A stretch of 13,947 bases of DNA from Smittium culicis (lineage: Eukaryota; Kickxellomycota; Harpellomycetes; Harpellales; Legeriomycetaceae). Each line of letters begins with the position of its first letter. The stretch's first letter is position 1. The notes under the pieces are model-generated. The model saw only the letters and a program-made list of their open reading frames with translations, was not told where the DNA came from and did no database searches. Positions 1-9,569 of this stretch are shown here, in pieces. The DNA is taken from positions 1 to 13,947 of the forward strand of contig LSSN01000483.1 in assembly GCA_001970855.1 (NCBI GenBank). Reading direction: 5' to 3'. The translations under genes were made by a program, and so were the position numbers.

Positions 1-255
1 CCCCCCCCCCCAAGGAGTTTGCCAACTAGCCCCAACCGGGCTTCGTTGAAATTCGAAAGTAAATTTTTTTCGTCAGAGCGGATCGGCATCGGTATGAATC
101 GACCGATCGTCAATGATTGGTGATTTCGCCACCGGCTACAGCTCAGAATTATGTGGTCGACCATCTCAGGCACACACATATTGCAACAGGAGCAAAAAAT
201 TTTAAATTTGTCGTCGATTTTCATGTTCGACATGCGCTGTGTTTTCAATTTGTAA
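1..255 (-). pseudogene. LINE (non-LTR retrotransposon) ORF2 C-terminal remnant, truncated by window edge
   Basis: Read on the minus strand this stretch encodes the end of a LINE polyprotein, downstream of the reverse transcriptase. The frame is open from about 377 to the window edge, but recognisable similarity begins near 255. It carries a cysteine knuckle at 194-138 (CSCC, a glutamate, DHI, then C four residues later), followed by TIGRFIP and LLSNFNEARLGLVGKLL. The same order (KI, acidic/lysine, CC, PE, DHI, C, TIGRF, LLSN, VxKLL) recurs in the plus-strand copy at 9570-10521, which fixes the reading frame. The knuckle keeps all its cysteines here. In LINEs this C-terminal region is thought to bind nucleic acid during target-primed reverse transcription. 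There is no catalytic domain and no supported start codon, so I read it as a dead fragment; whether the element was intact beyond the edge cannot be seen. Confidence 0.72.
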
Positions 256-385
256 CAACTATAAAAACTCTTAACTATTAAAAATAAAAAAGCTCTTACA
301 GGCAAAAAGTATACATGTTGAAGATTCTGTATTCGCAGAAGAATTATTCGAAGTTTCAACCTGTTTATGATCTGAATTCATCATT

Positions 386-3004
386 AATTGATTTTATTTG
401 AAATAGTTGATTTTTCATGTTGATTTAGTTTATTAAGATACATTTACTGCTTAAAAAATTCGAGATAAAGATAAATTTCAGGAAAACGGGTTTATAATTG
501 TATTTTATTTGTTTATAATTAATATATATTTTTTAGTTTTATTATTAGGTCTTTATTTAACAATAAGAGTGATGAGAATAATAATAAGATTTAATAAAGA
601 TTTTTTTATTTATTATGGTTCGACCAAAAAGAAAAGTTATCATTTGAGAAAATACTGTATTCTTCCATTTAGTATTGAGTTATTTTTTAAATGAATAATT
701 TTTGATATCCTATCTTTGAAGCGTTGGTAGTTGCTTTTGTTTGTTTTTTGTTTTTTTTTTTTTTTGTATTTTATCGAGGTTGTTTTGATATTAATTTTTG
801 TTTTAATTGGCTTATAAAGAGCACCTTTTAAATAATCTTGATTTTAAAAATTATTAGATTTCATAGTTTTTTGTGGATTCTTTTTGATTTAATTTTTTTA
901 ATGCTTTTTTTGATAATTAAATAAAATATTTTCGATAAAATGCTTCTTTATATTTATTTTTATAATTGAATATATTCTTTAGGTTTATTATTTAGCTCAC
1001 TTAATCCGTTATCTTATAAAAATTTTGATTGTAGTTTATTATTACTAAAACTTTTAGCAGAAATTATTTTAAGAATGTAAATAAAGCCAAAAATAAAGAA
1101 TCAGAAAATTTAGACAATTTTTTGCATTACTCTACACTTCTACATATATAATAGCTTATTTACCATTCCCTTTTTTTTATTGATGGGTTCATTGATCACT
1201 TTCTGTATGTTTATCATAATATAAAATATTTTATAATGGAATATTATTAGACTATCGCCTATATAGCACATACTTCATTCTAATCAAAATTTTATTAACT
1301 TGATGCAAAAAATTGTATTTTTTGTGTAAAAATTAACCTACTATGACAAAATTTACATTCCCTTTTCTTTCATCAAAATGTTAATATTAAGAATGGATTG
1401 CTTGATATTTTACATGAACTTTAATCTATGATCATACGCTGATATGAACCAGAAACATTAATTTCTTTTTATCTCTTTTATGGTATTTATCTTGAAATTT
1501 GAAAAATAAAATAACTGATTTACATTTATTCGTCTTTATTTGCTGCTTTGAAAGATCTATATTGCTAGATACTAACTAGATGATTCATAGCTAATATAAA
1601 AGTATTTATTTTGAGAATTGTTTTATGTTCTATTAAAGCTTTTCTTTATTTTGCTTAAATTTTGTTTATAAATACAAACGAATAAAATTTCTGATAAAGC
1701 TAATATTATTTTCTGATTCTTATATAAATAAAATGCTTAGTTAAAATATTCCCTGTTCTCAAAAGAATATATATTTAAAAAGGATAAAAATTAATAAGCC
1801 GGTTTGAAAACGTTATGGCTTACTTGATATAAATGAAATAAATTGCGAATTATTTATATAATAATAATGATAAATTTGAAATAAATATTTTTTGTATAAG
1901 AATTTTTATTTGTAGTTATTATTCACCCTAGGTATGATTATATTAGCTCATTAATATATCTACTTTTTGTTTAATTTACTATAATAAAAAAATCTACAAA
2001 TATTCTTACTTAGAAAAATAAATATGTTCAATAATTATTGAATTTAAAAGCCTATCAATCTTTTTTTAAAACTCGAAAAAAAATCTTTAACACTGATCGA
2101 TATTTATGGAAATTTTGGCCAAGTTTTAGAACCAGTTTAAAAATTTACCTTTTTATATTTTAATATTTTAATATCATGCGCACATATTTCTAGTTTTAAG
2201 AAATATCTTAGTTTATATTCCCATATCAAGCTGATTTTGCTTATATGTTCCAGTTTTCTTGTTTTTTGATGATTTTAATCAGAAATTATTAGAAAATTAT
2301 TCGTTCATTTGAAGAAAAAACAAAAAAACTGATCGCCATATCTTTAAAGATTGGAGCAAAACTTTTTTGTTTAAAAAACTATTAAAATAGCGTTAATATA
2401 AAAAATATTAGATATATAGTTTAAGCCGAATATTACAATTGCTTTTATCGCCTTTTAGTAAATATAAAAATTTGATATAGAATGTCTAAAATAGAGATGT
2501 GAGGCTTATAAAAAATTTTTATAAAGAATATCTTAGATTGATAAATAAAGCTTATAAAAATGATAGATTATGTGGTAATGTATGCAGGTATCAAGTTTTA
2601 TCTTTTGAGAAATTTTAAAATTTTTTAATGCATTAAAATCCATATTTGTATTTTAAACTGCCAAAATATAAATTTCTTTATCTAATTAATGTGTTATTGG
2701 GTAATATTACCTTTTTATTATATTCAAGTAATTTATACATTATTAGAAAAATCATTACTTCTCTACACTGCAAATTGAAAATTTCCTAATTGATTTTCTT
2801 TATAGATTTTTATATTCGCTAATATATATACAAAAATATATAATTAAACTATCTATACTCTGGAAAAACGCAAACGAAAAACTATAAAAAGAAAGTGGTA
2901 GATTGGTTTTACACTTAGTCTATAGAATATTATTTTCGACTGAAAAAATATAAAATATATTAATTCTTTAAATAAAAATAAATTTTATTTCGAATACAAG
3001 AAAA
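386..3004. other. Gene-free AT-rich region
   Basis: This stretch is very AT-rich in all frames, with dense stops, homopolymer T and A tracts, and no codon pattern that looks coding. The only open frame of note (509-694, plus) begins with TTG, is almost entirely I/L/F/K/N codons and lies inside the dispersed repeat at 529-672, so I do not call it a gene. Immediately before the secreted-protein gene there is a TATAAAAT at 2949-2956, about 50 bases ahead of its ATG, but such strings are expected by chance in this composition. Confidence 0.6.
529..672. repeat. Diverged dispersed repeat, copy 1
   Basis: This stretch resembles 12986-13140 in the same orientation. Shared landmarks occur in the same order: TTTTTTAGT, then AACAATAA about 30 bases on, then GTTYGACCAAAAA, then AAATACT and ATTCTTC ending in TTTAG. 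The last 55 bases (618-672 against 13086-13140) align without gaps at 37 of 55 identities by hand count. Low-complexity composition inflates such scores, but the conserved non-A/T positions and equal spacing support real relatedness. I cannot assign it to a transposon class; a weaker third similarity may lie at about 770-815. Confidence 0.4.
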
Positions 3005-3982
3005 ATGTATATAAAAAATCCGGCATATTTAATTGCGTCGTTTTTGGTTTTTAGTGCCCTATCGCTTTCCAATTCATTAGAAAATGCACCGCTCGACACA
3101 GTTTTGGACTCGGTATGCTATTGTGTAGATACCGTGAAGTATTCTTGGCGCTATAACTTCGCCTTATATAAGTCTGCTTTTAGTGACACCGAAGATAGAC
3201 CAGCAGTTCAAACGAAGTGTGACGTAAATTGCGGAAAGCATGAAAGACTTAGTATAAGGAGCATCGTAAAAGATGCGAAGGTTTCGTATGATTTTTCTAT
3301 ACAATTTTTAGATATATTCTATACAAAAATAGCTCGTCTTACTAGTGGCTGCAGAGGTGGGAGAAATATCACGTCAGAGTTGTATCAAAATATGCCTTCA
3401 ATTTATTGTAATTTTGAAGGTAAATACAGAATAAAAAAATTTTTAGACACTGCAGTGCATGATTATGAGCTCATTCTTAGGATGGAAACGCTTAAATCTC
3501 ACCAGGAAATTATTGAAAATTTATCTAAAAAATTCAAAAGTCTTAATGACTACAAAAATAGTGAAGATTATAAAAAACAGCTTAAATTTACAGAATACAT
3601 ACACTCCGAAGATATATTGACCAAAAAGATGATAAATACGTATTTTGCAATCAAAGTACTTGAAGATGATGTAATATGCAAATCATATAATTTTATGCAA
3701 CGATTCATTAGGGACCTCAGAAAAGAGCAAATAGATAGAAACTTGATAGAAAAAGTAAAAAGCCTCAGATTTCATTATCTCGACAAATCTAATAAATGCC
3801 TGCATAAACCGGACTATACGTATTATACATTTGGCTTAAATGATTTGGATGAAGTAAATTCGAGGTTTGGTTATCTAGCATCAGTATTTTCTCATAACTT
3901 TTTAGTTTTATATGCAAGCTTATATGAAAATTTTGACAAGGGAAATTTATTTAATCGAACTATTGATGTTGAAAACATTTAG
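3005..3982 (+). CDS. Secreted cysteine-containing protein of unknown function
   Basis: Not recognised. The ATG opens a single-exon frame of 325 residues with markedly more G+C and richer codon use than its flanks. Residues 1 to about 22 form a typical signal peptide: a short basic N-terminus (K4), a hydrophobic core (residues 8-20), then small residues around A18-S24. No other membrane segment or GPI-type tail is seen, so I infer a secreted or cell-surface protein. The mature part has eight cysteines (38, 40, 72, 76, 116, 135, 225, 265), including CYC and CDVNC pairs, an even number that would suit disulfides. N-glycosylation sequons lie at N121, N172 and N317. The middle (about 150-250) is charged, lysine-rich and probably helical. 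An AATAAA lies 36 bases after the stop. It stands alone in a gene-poor, repeat-flanked region, as host-interaction genes often do in fungi, but that role is inference. An unseen intron or extra exon cannot be excluded. Confidence 0.72.
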   Translation: MYIKNPAYLIASFLVFSALSLSNSLENAPLDTVLDSVCYCVDTVKYSWRYNFALYKSAFSDTEDRPAVQTKCDVNCGKHERLSIRSIVKDAKVSYDFSIQFLDIFYTKIARLTSGCRGGRNITSELYQNMPSIYCNFEGKYRIKKFLDTAVHDYELILRMETLKSHQEIIENLSKKFKSLNDYKNSEDYKKQLKFTEYIHSEDILTKKMINTYFAIKVLEDDVICKSYNFMQRFIRDLRKEQIDRNLIEKVKSLRFHYLDKSNKCLHKPDYTYYTFGLNDLDEVNSRFGYLASVFSHNFLVLYASLYENFDKGNLFNRTIDVENI

Positions 3983-4017
3983 GTATTTAAACACGATTTT
4001 TATTTTTTTTCATTTAA

Positions 4018-4023
4018 AATAAA
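4018..4023 (+). terminator. Candidate polyadenylation signal of the secreted-protein gene
   Basis: AATAAA lies 36 bases after the stop codon at 3982 and is followed by AT-rich sequence. The position suits a eukaryotic 3' processing signal, but the hexamer is common by chance in this composition. Confidence 0.35.
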
Positions 4024-4299
4024 GATTCATTTATAAGGTTAATTAAACAGATAGGAAATTTATTTATCAATTTTTTTATACAAGAAATCCAAAAATTTTT
4101 TATCAAATACGTATTACACGAATGTAGATTTTATTTAATATTTTTAGGTGAAATTTTTTCATTTATTATTTTACTTTTTTTACAAAAATAATGATATCAT
4201 ATTAAATTTATTCATGAATTTATCTTATTTAAAATAGATATTATATATTAACATAAAATTTAAAAAGATACGTATAACGTTTAAAATCGCTATAAAAAA

Positions 4300-4310
4300 C
4301 CCCCCCCCCC
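4300..4310. repeat. Run of eleven C in AT-rich DNA
   Basis: C11 directly follows A6 in DNA that otherwise has almost no C runs. The window itself begins with another run of exactly eleven visible C. It could be a genuine homopolymer, or a sequencing or assembly artefact such as dark-cycle poly-G carried into a join. Confidence 0.85.
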
Positions 4311-6791
4311 ACATTATATCTGCTGGAATATGAAATATTTTTGTGCAAAAATACTAAAACCTAGTTCCAGAAATATTTTTCCAATACCTATTGATTATCT
4401 GGTGTTGTTATAATAAATAGATAAACACTTAGTACTATTAGTTGTTTCTTTTAGTAGTTATAAATTTTACATTGGCAATATTTTTTGTGAAAATCTACCA
4501 TTATTGTAAAATAGTAATATTACAAGTTGGGATCCTAATATATGTATTCTTTTTTTTTTATCAGGGATGCTTAATTGTAAAAAGTATATACTTTTTATAT
4601 AATTTGATAAGTATCTTAAATAAATTACAATAATTAAACTGTGGTCAATAAATACATAATAATTTATACGTAAAGCTAGGAGTGTTATGATGGAAGGCTT
4701 TATATCATAGTTGTAATTTTCTGATTATGCGTAGTGAAAATTAAGAATGACAGATGTCTAAAGGGACTTCATTCTATCAAAAAAAATAGTATCTATTGCC
4801 TTTAATTTCCAAGGTGTTAGTTTACGGTATTTATTAATTATTTTAGACCAAAGATAAATAATCTTATATTTAAACCTTTTGTGGATAATATTCATGTATT
4901 TTTTCAGATATTGATTAGTTCTATTTATATTAAATTTTCACAATAAACATGTACTTAATATTAGAAAGTTGATTTGAACTTGTAGATAATAGACTCGCGA
5001 CATAACTTGATAACTCATTGTCCAAAAAGATGAGCGAAAAAGCTTTGATATCCTTTAATACGTATAGAATACTTAAATCTTTAATTAAGAATTTTTGGAT
5101 GAAATTAAAAATTTTCCTCTCCATTGATTTTCTTTCCATCACACTTTGCTCTACCCTTTAATATTTTTAATTTACTTTATTTTTTCTATACAATACGGCT
5201 TATTTAAATTTTCGTAAGCTTGATAAAACATTTATAATATAAATATATATACATAAACTTATTTGGATGGCTGAATGGTTGAATGAAGAACTAAAACATT
5301 AGTTATTCCTTTTTCTCAGGAAAATAGAAATTTCATTGGTAAAGTGTTTGACCCTCAATAATTTTCTAGCTTTTGATCCTAAAAAAAATTAAATAGTTTA
5401 GCATATTTCAAAATAACTGTGGCCAGCTTCGTATTTTTTTATTTTTTGATAAATTAGTCTGAATCGATCAATTCTATCACTGGTAATTGTCTAATTTAGA
5501 TCCACTCAAGTTATCCAATCTGATTGCTTATAAATAGTATGATATTAAGTCTCATCCAATTATTGGCTTGCTGAAGAGCAGCAGCAAATAATAAATTAAA
5601 TCGTTAATAATAAATCAATTGGGCTTTTTATAATGTTGGGCAGAAAAGGGTTGATGGAGCTGAGAATTATAGAAACTCAAAGCTTGTGTCTATTATTAAT
5701 CTTCCCACAAAAAACGATGATTTGTGTTATTAATCGAGTCAGTATCATAAGACCATTAGTAATACTGATCAGTACCAAAAATATCAGTGAACAGTAACTT
5801 AATTTTTCGCAGTTAAAGCAGTAATTGATATCTCTAGGACGAAAATACGTGTTTCGATCAGATCTTTTGTTTGTATCAAGTTTGGTTCAAATAATTGAGC
5901 GATATATTTAAAAATGCATATATCAAGTCAATATTAATGTGTTATTTTAAAAAAAGAGGGATTATGAGGGATTACTTAAAGGCAAAAGATATAGTTTGAC
6001 CTGGCTCTTAGAAATGTCTTAGTCTACAACTCATTACGAATAACGATACTTAGTTGATATGAGTTTTTGTGCAAATATTATTCTTAGATCGATTATTCAA
6101 ACGCGAAAAAAAAACTCTGAGCCTAAATTTAGCTTTTAGCTGGTTGAATTGTTACCAGTCTCAAATTTTCAGGAACATTTATTTCATAAAAAAGTACTTT
6201 GCTAAGGCTTAAACACATTTCATTGAATATTGTTACATGCTTAGCTCAAATCTTGATTTTATTTAGAAGGACTGAATTTGCAAGTTGGTAGGAGCTTGAA
6301 ATAATTGCAATTTGCATGAAAGTGGAACAGTATTCAAAACTACGAGCAATTAAGTGTTTCAAGAGCTGTGCTTGTATTAAACCCCTGAAGGATGCAGATA
6401 TCTTATTTCCTATTCCTTAAATTTCCAGAGAATTTATTATGCACAAATTTGCTTTTATGGAGACTGGTGTTAGACAGTTAGAAAGGAAGCATAGCTTTGA
6501 AATTGTTTGTATCTTTGGAGATTGATTATACTGAAGTCAGAAATATAAGGCAAATGATTGATACTATATTAGTCACCTAAACTGAGACTATTCTATTAAT
6601 TTATGTGATGACTAATCTGACAAATAGCTGTGTTGAAACCAAATTGCTGCGAATTTATGTTTAAATTATGCTCTGGCTTCCTATTAGCTATACTATTCAA
6701 GATTTGCTAATTAGTCTGACATGGCCAATAAATAGCGATATTTTATCTAATCTTGTTCCAGGGACTATTTGCGAATAAACTACAAGAGTCA

Positions 6792-6879
6792 CTGATTAAA
6801 TCAGGTATGCTGATTAGATTAAGAGTTTCTGATTTAATCACAGATTTTGGCCCAGATTACAGGTGTTGCTGATTAATTC
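6792..6879. promoter_or_regulatory. Cluster of four CTGATT palindromic or half-palindromic sites upstream of the leucine gene
   Basis: CTGATTAAATCAG at 6792-6804 is a perfect 13-base palindrome around a central A. CTGATTAGATT follows at 6810, CTGATTTAATCAC (the reverse complement with one end base changed) at 6829, and CTGATTAATTC at 6869. Starts are spaced 18, 19 and 40 bases, close to two, two and four helical turns, so the sites would face one side of the DNA. They lie about 75-160 bases upstream of a TATA box, where fungal activators bind. The binding factor is unknown; the site does not resemble the CCGG-type Leu3 element of yeasts. Confidence 0.45.
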
Positions 6880-6953
6880 GAGCGAGACGATTGCCTGCAA
6901 ATGCGGCACAGGTTCTGAGAATAGAAGGTTGGTGCGCTTCCTAAACTAAAAAG

Positions 6954-6962
6954 TATAAAAGG
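6954..6962 (+). promoter_or_regulatory. TATA box of the 2-isopropylmalate synthase gene
   Basis: TATAAAAGG is a strong TATA consensus, 200 bases before the start codon. Between it and the ATG at 7154 there is no upstream ATG in any frame, and 7040-7110 is pyrimidine-rich, as in many fungal leaders. Both fit a transcript starting near 6985 with a leader of about 170 bases. Confidence 0.6.
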
Positions 6963-7153
6963 ATTTGGTTAGTCGGCCTACTTTTGCCTAGACTATAATT
7001 TTTTAAAATCTTGCTGAGAATTCCTAGATACTCATATATCTTCTTTTACACTACTATCTTTCATTTAGCCTGCTATCACGCTAGTACTTTTTCTACTCCC
7101 TTTATACTCAACAACTTTGTAATATCCGCGTAGCTAATAACGCATAACATAAA

Positions 7154-9183
7154 ATGCAACAAAAAGATAAATTAATCATTTTCGATACTACCCTAAGAGA
7201 CGGAGAACAGGTAACCTATTTGTGCATTCTAACTGTTAAACACACCCTCTCTACCTTGCACTACATACATAATTTATTTTCGATCTTTTTCCGCTAATTC
7301 AAAAAATTAACACTTAAACGCAAATTTAATCCAACATTTTTATCTTTTGAGCTTAAAGATACCTTTTTTCATTCATGCTTTCTCCATATCATGATTTTCA
7401 CTTTTTTCGCTAATAATATTATCAATAATTTTCTAACCAACACTTTTCCTTTTTTTTTTTTTTCTAGTCTCCAGGAGTAACCCTAAACAACGAAGAAAAA
7501 GTGGTCATCGCCAAGCAACTATCAAGATTGGGTGTTGATGTCATTGAGGCTGGTTTTCCAATTGCCTCGCCTGGTGACTTTTTAGCTGTCGAGAAAATCG
7601 CCAAGGAAGTTGGCCCTCTAATGGAAGGGCGTGATGCTATAGGCAAACCAATTATCGTATGCGGCCTGGCTAGAGCTATCCACAAAGATATCCAGACTGC
7701 ATATGATGCTATCAAAAGTGCTCCTTTACATAGAATCCATACTTTCCTCGCAACTAGTGATATTCACCTCCAACACAAACTTAAAATTTCTCGCGAAAAG
7801 TGCCTAGAAAGAGCTGTCGATGCTGTATCATTTGCCAAAAGCTTGTGTAGCGATATCGAATTCTCTCCTGAAGATGCTGCTCGCTCTGACCCTGAATTTC
7901 TAGTTAAGGTTTTAGGTGCTGTAATTGAAGCTGGTGCTACCACTTTGAACATCCCTGATACTGTTGGTTATAAAACCCCAATTGAATTTGGTGAACTTAT
8001 AAAATATCTAGTCGAAAATACTCCTGGCTCAAAAAACGTTACTTGGTCCACTCATTGCCACAACGACTTGGGCTTGGCTACTGCAAACACTTTATCTGGT
8101 ATTACTAACGGAGCCCGCCAAGTTGAGGTCACCATTAATGGTATTGGTGAACGTGCAGGTAACACTGCTTTGGAAGAAGTTGTTATGAACATCTTCACTC
8201 ACCCAAACACTTATCCTGTTTATCACACCATCAACACACGCTTATTTGCTTCTACCTCAAGACTGGTTTCTGATCTCACCGGAATGGCTGTTCAACCTAA
8301 CAAAGCCATTGTTGGAAGAAACGCTTTCTTACACGAATCTGGAATCCATCAAGATGGTGTATTAAAAAACAAAGACACTTATGAAATCATCCGCCCTGAA
8401 GATGTAGGCGTTTTTACCTCAAACATCCTTCTTGGAAAACATTCTGGTAGACACGCCATTCAATCTAGACTTGAAGAACTGGGCTATTCTAGTTCATCTT
8501 TCACTGATTCTCAAAAAGATGCCGTCTTTTTAAGATTCAAGCAGTTGGCTGATAGTAAAAAAACTAGTGTCACGGACAGCGATTTACACGCCATTGCCGC
8601 CTCTATTTTGTCACGTTCCGCTGAAATCGACAATAAATCCATTGATATTCCTGCGACCCCTCAAGCTGAGCCTTCAGATGATCATCAAATTTCATCTTCA
8701 TTAAGCTCAATTCCTGACTTCTCTGCCATATCTAAATCGTCTGGAACTAAATTTTACGAACTATCCGGTTTACAAGTCATTGGCGGTTTGGGATCTATCT
8801 CTTCTGCCACTGTAACCCTGAAAACATTACCCACTGGCGATATTTTAACTGATACTGCTCACGCTCGCAGTGGTCCTGTTGAATCCATTTTCAGCGCCAT
8901 CAAAAAAATCATCCCATTGGATATCTCCCTAATCTCTTATAATCTTTCTGCAACTAGCAAAGGTAGCGACTCCATCGGTAAAGTCACTATTAGAATTAGA
9001 GAAAACTCCGACACCCCAATATCCACAGATGATGCCCCTATTTTTGCTGGTGTTGGAATTGATACTGACGTCTTGACTGCCTCCGCATTTGCTTATATTA
9101 GCGCAGTTAATAGACTGATCCTACAAAAAGAAGACCACAATGCAACCAGATCATTACTAAAAGATCGCGCTGCCCCAGTATAA
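7154..9183 (+). CDS. leuA: 2-isopropylmalate synthase, two exons
   Basis: This enzyme condenses acetyl-CoA with 2-ketoisovalerate, the first committed step of leucine synthesis. Exon 1 is 7154-7210 and exon 2 is 7468-9183, giving 590 residues. An in-frame TAA at 7145 just before the ATG rules out a simple N-terminal extension. The catalytic TIM barrel (about 7-290) shows DTTLRDGEQ (11-19, with R15 and metal-binding D16), GFPIASPGD (48-56), DTVGY (183-187), the metal-binding HCH (H215, H217) and NGIGERAGN (243-251). HESGIHQDG (308-316) and GKHSGRHAI (342-350) follow in the subdomain. A low-complexity linker (about 412-445) leads to the LeuA regulatory domain (about 446-575), ending [13 protein letters not shown], where leucine would bind for feedback inhibition. 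The architecture is the bacterial/plant leuA type, not the ascomycete LEU4 type. No mitochondrial presequence is visible, so it is probably cytosolic. Homocitrate synthase and citramalate synthase fit the motifs less well. Confidence 0.95.
7211..7467 (+). other. Spliceosomal intron in the 2-isopropylmalate synthase gene
   Basis: A 257-base phase-0 intron with donor GTAACC after CAG at 7210 and acceptor TTTCTAG ending at 7467. CTAAC at 7433-7437 is a good branch point about 30 bases before the acceptor, and a long T tract (about 7449-7463) lies between. Removal joins DTTLRDGEQ to SPG, restoring the family signature exactly; the intron itself is AT-rich with stops in frame. Confidence 0.93.
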
Positions 9184-9192
9184 ATATCTATA

Positions 9193-9198
9193 AATAAA
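9193..9198 (+). terminator. Candidate polyadenylation signal after 2-isopropylmalate synthase
   Basis: AATAAA begins 10 bases after the stop codon. That is close, so another AT-rich signal further down, within about 9220-9360, may be used instead. From 9184 to about 9570 I see no gene. Confidence 0.3.
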
Positions 9199-9407
9199 AA
9201 CCCTCCTATCTATCATTATTTATTCTTTGCTTTTATTTTATTCTATTTAAATATAGCTAAGATCTTCCTTTGTTATGTATACATTTTTATTCATTTTCAA
9301 GATTTTCCTACCCATATCCTTTTGAGCTCACACTTTACTTTTTTTCATTAAAATTATTGACACTATAAAGGCTTTTTCTATAAATATCTCCTCACAAGCT
9401 ACCGCAA

Positions 9408-9434
9408 TTTTTTTTTTTTGAATGAATGAATGAA
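9408..9434. repeat. T12 tract followed by (TGAA)4
   Basis: Twelve T residues (9408-9419) run into four TGAA units (9419-9434). It sits between the leucine gene and the LINE remnant. It may be a plain microsatellite, or the reversed A-tail and tail repeat of another retrotransposed copy. Confidence 0.6.
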
Positions 9435-9569
9435 AATATTTTTATTGTAAAGAATTGACTACATTAACCTGATGTATATTAATTATATTGTGAATTAAAA
9501 TATAAAGCATAATATTTCCAACCTTTTTTAGAGCTTTCAATTAAGGATTTTTTTAATTTTTTTAACAAT

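Larger units (their letters stand above)
3983..6780. other. Intergenic region without a supported gene
   Basis: The part up to about 5500 is AT-rich with dense stops. A TTG-started hydrophobic frame at 4442-4633 is compositional. A minus-strand frame at 4930-5139 (69 residues from an internal ATG) has slightly more balanced composition, but no homology or signals I recognise. From about 5550 to 6780 the G+C content rises visibly and stops thin out in places. Stretches such as 6320-6480 weakly resemble the reverse transcriptase/RNase H junction of Ty3-type LTR elements, too degraded to call. No tRNA or other RNA gene is convincing. Confidence 0.5.

Noticed and set aside
509..694. 61-codon plus-strand open frame
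   Set aside because: It starts with TTG, consists mostly of I/L/F/K/N codons expected from AT-rich DNA, and lies in the dispersed repeat; the second repeat copy does not keep the frame.
4442..4633. 63-codon hydrophobic plus-strand frame
   Set aside because: TTG start, T-rich composition giving I/F/L/Y by default, and no promoter or homology seen.
4930..5142. Minus-strand frame of 69-70 residues with an ATG at 5139
   Set aside because: Composition is more balanced than other short frames, but there are no recognisable motifs, signal peptide or conserved neighbours; could be kept as a weak hypothetical only.
5270..5360. Possible tRNA: TGGCTGAATGG resembles an A box and GTTTGACCC a B box
   Set aside because: No acceptor stem pairs, and the stem AACTAA/TTAGTT has a four-base loop, not an anticodon loop of seven.
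7464..7952. Minus-strand frames at 7464-7715 and 7764-7952
   Set aside because: They are antisense shadows of the 2-isopropylmalate synthase exon, whose plus-strand motifs are unmistakable.
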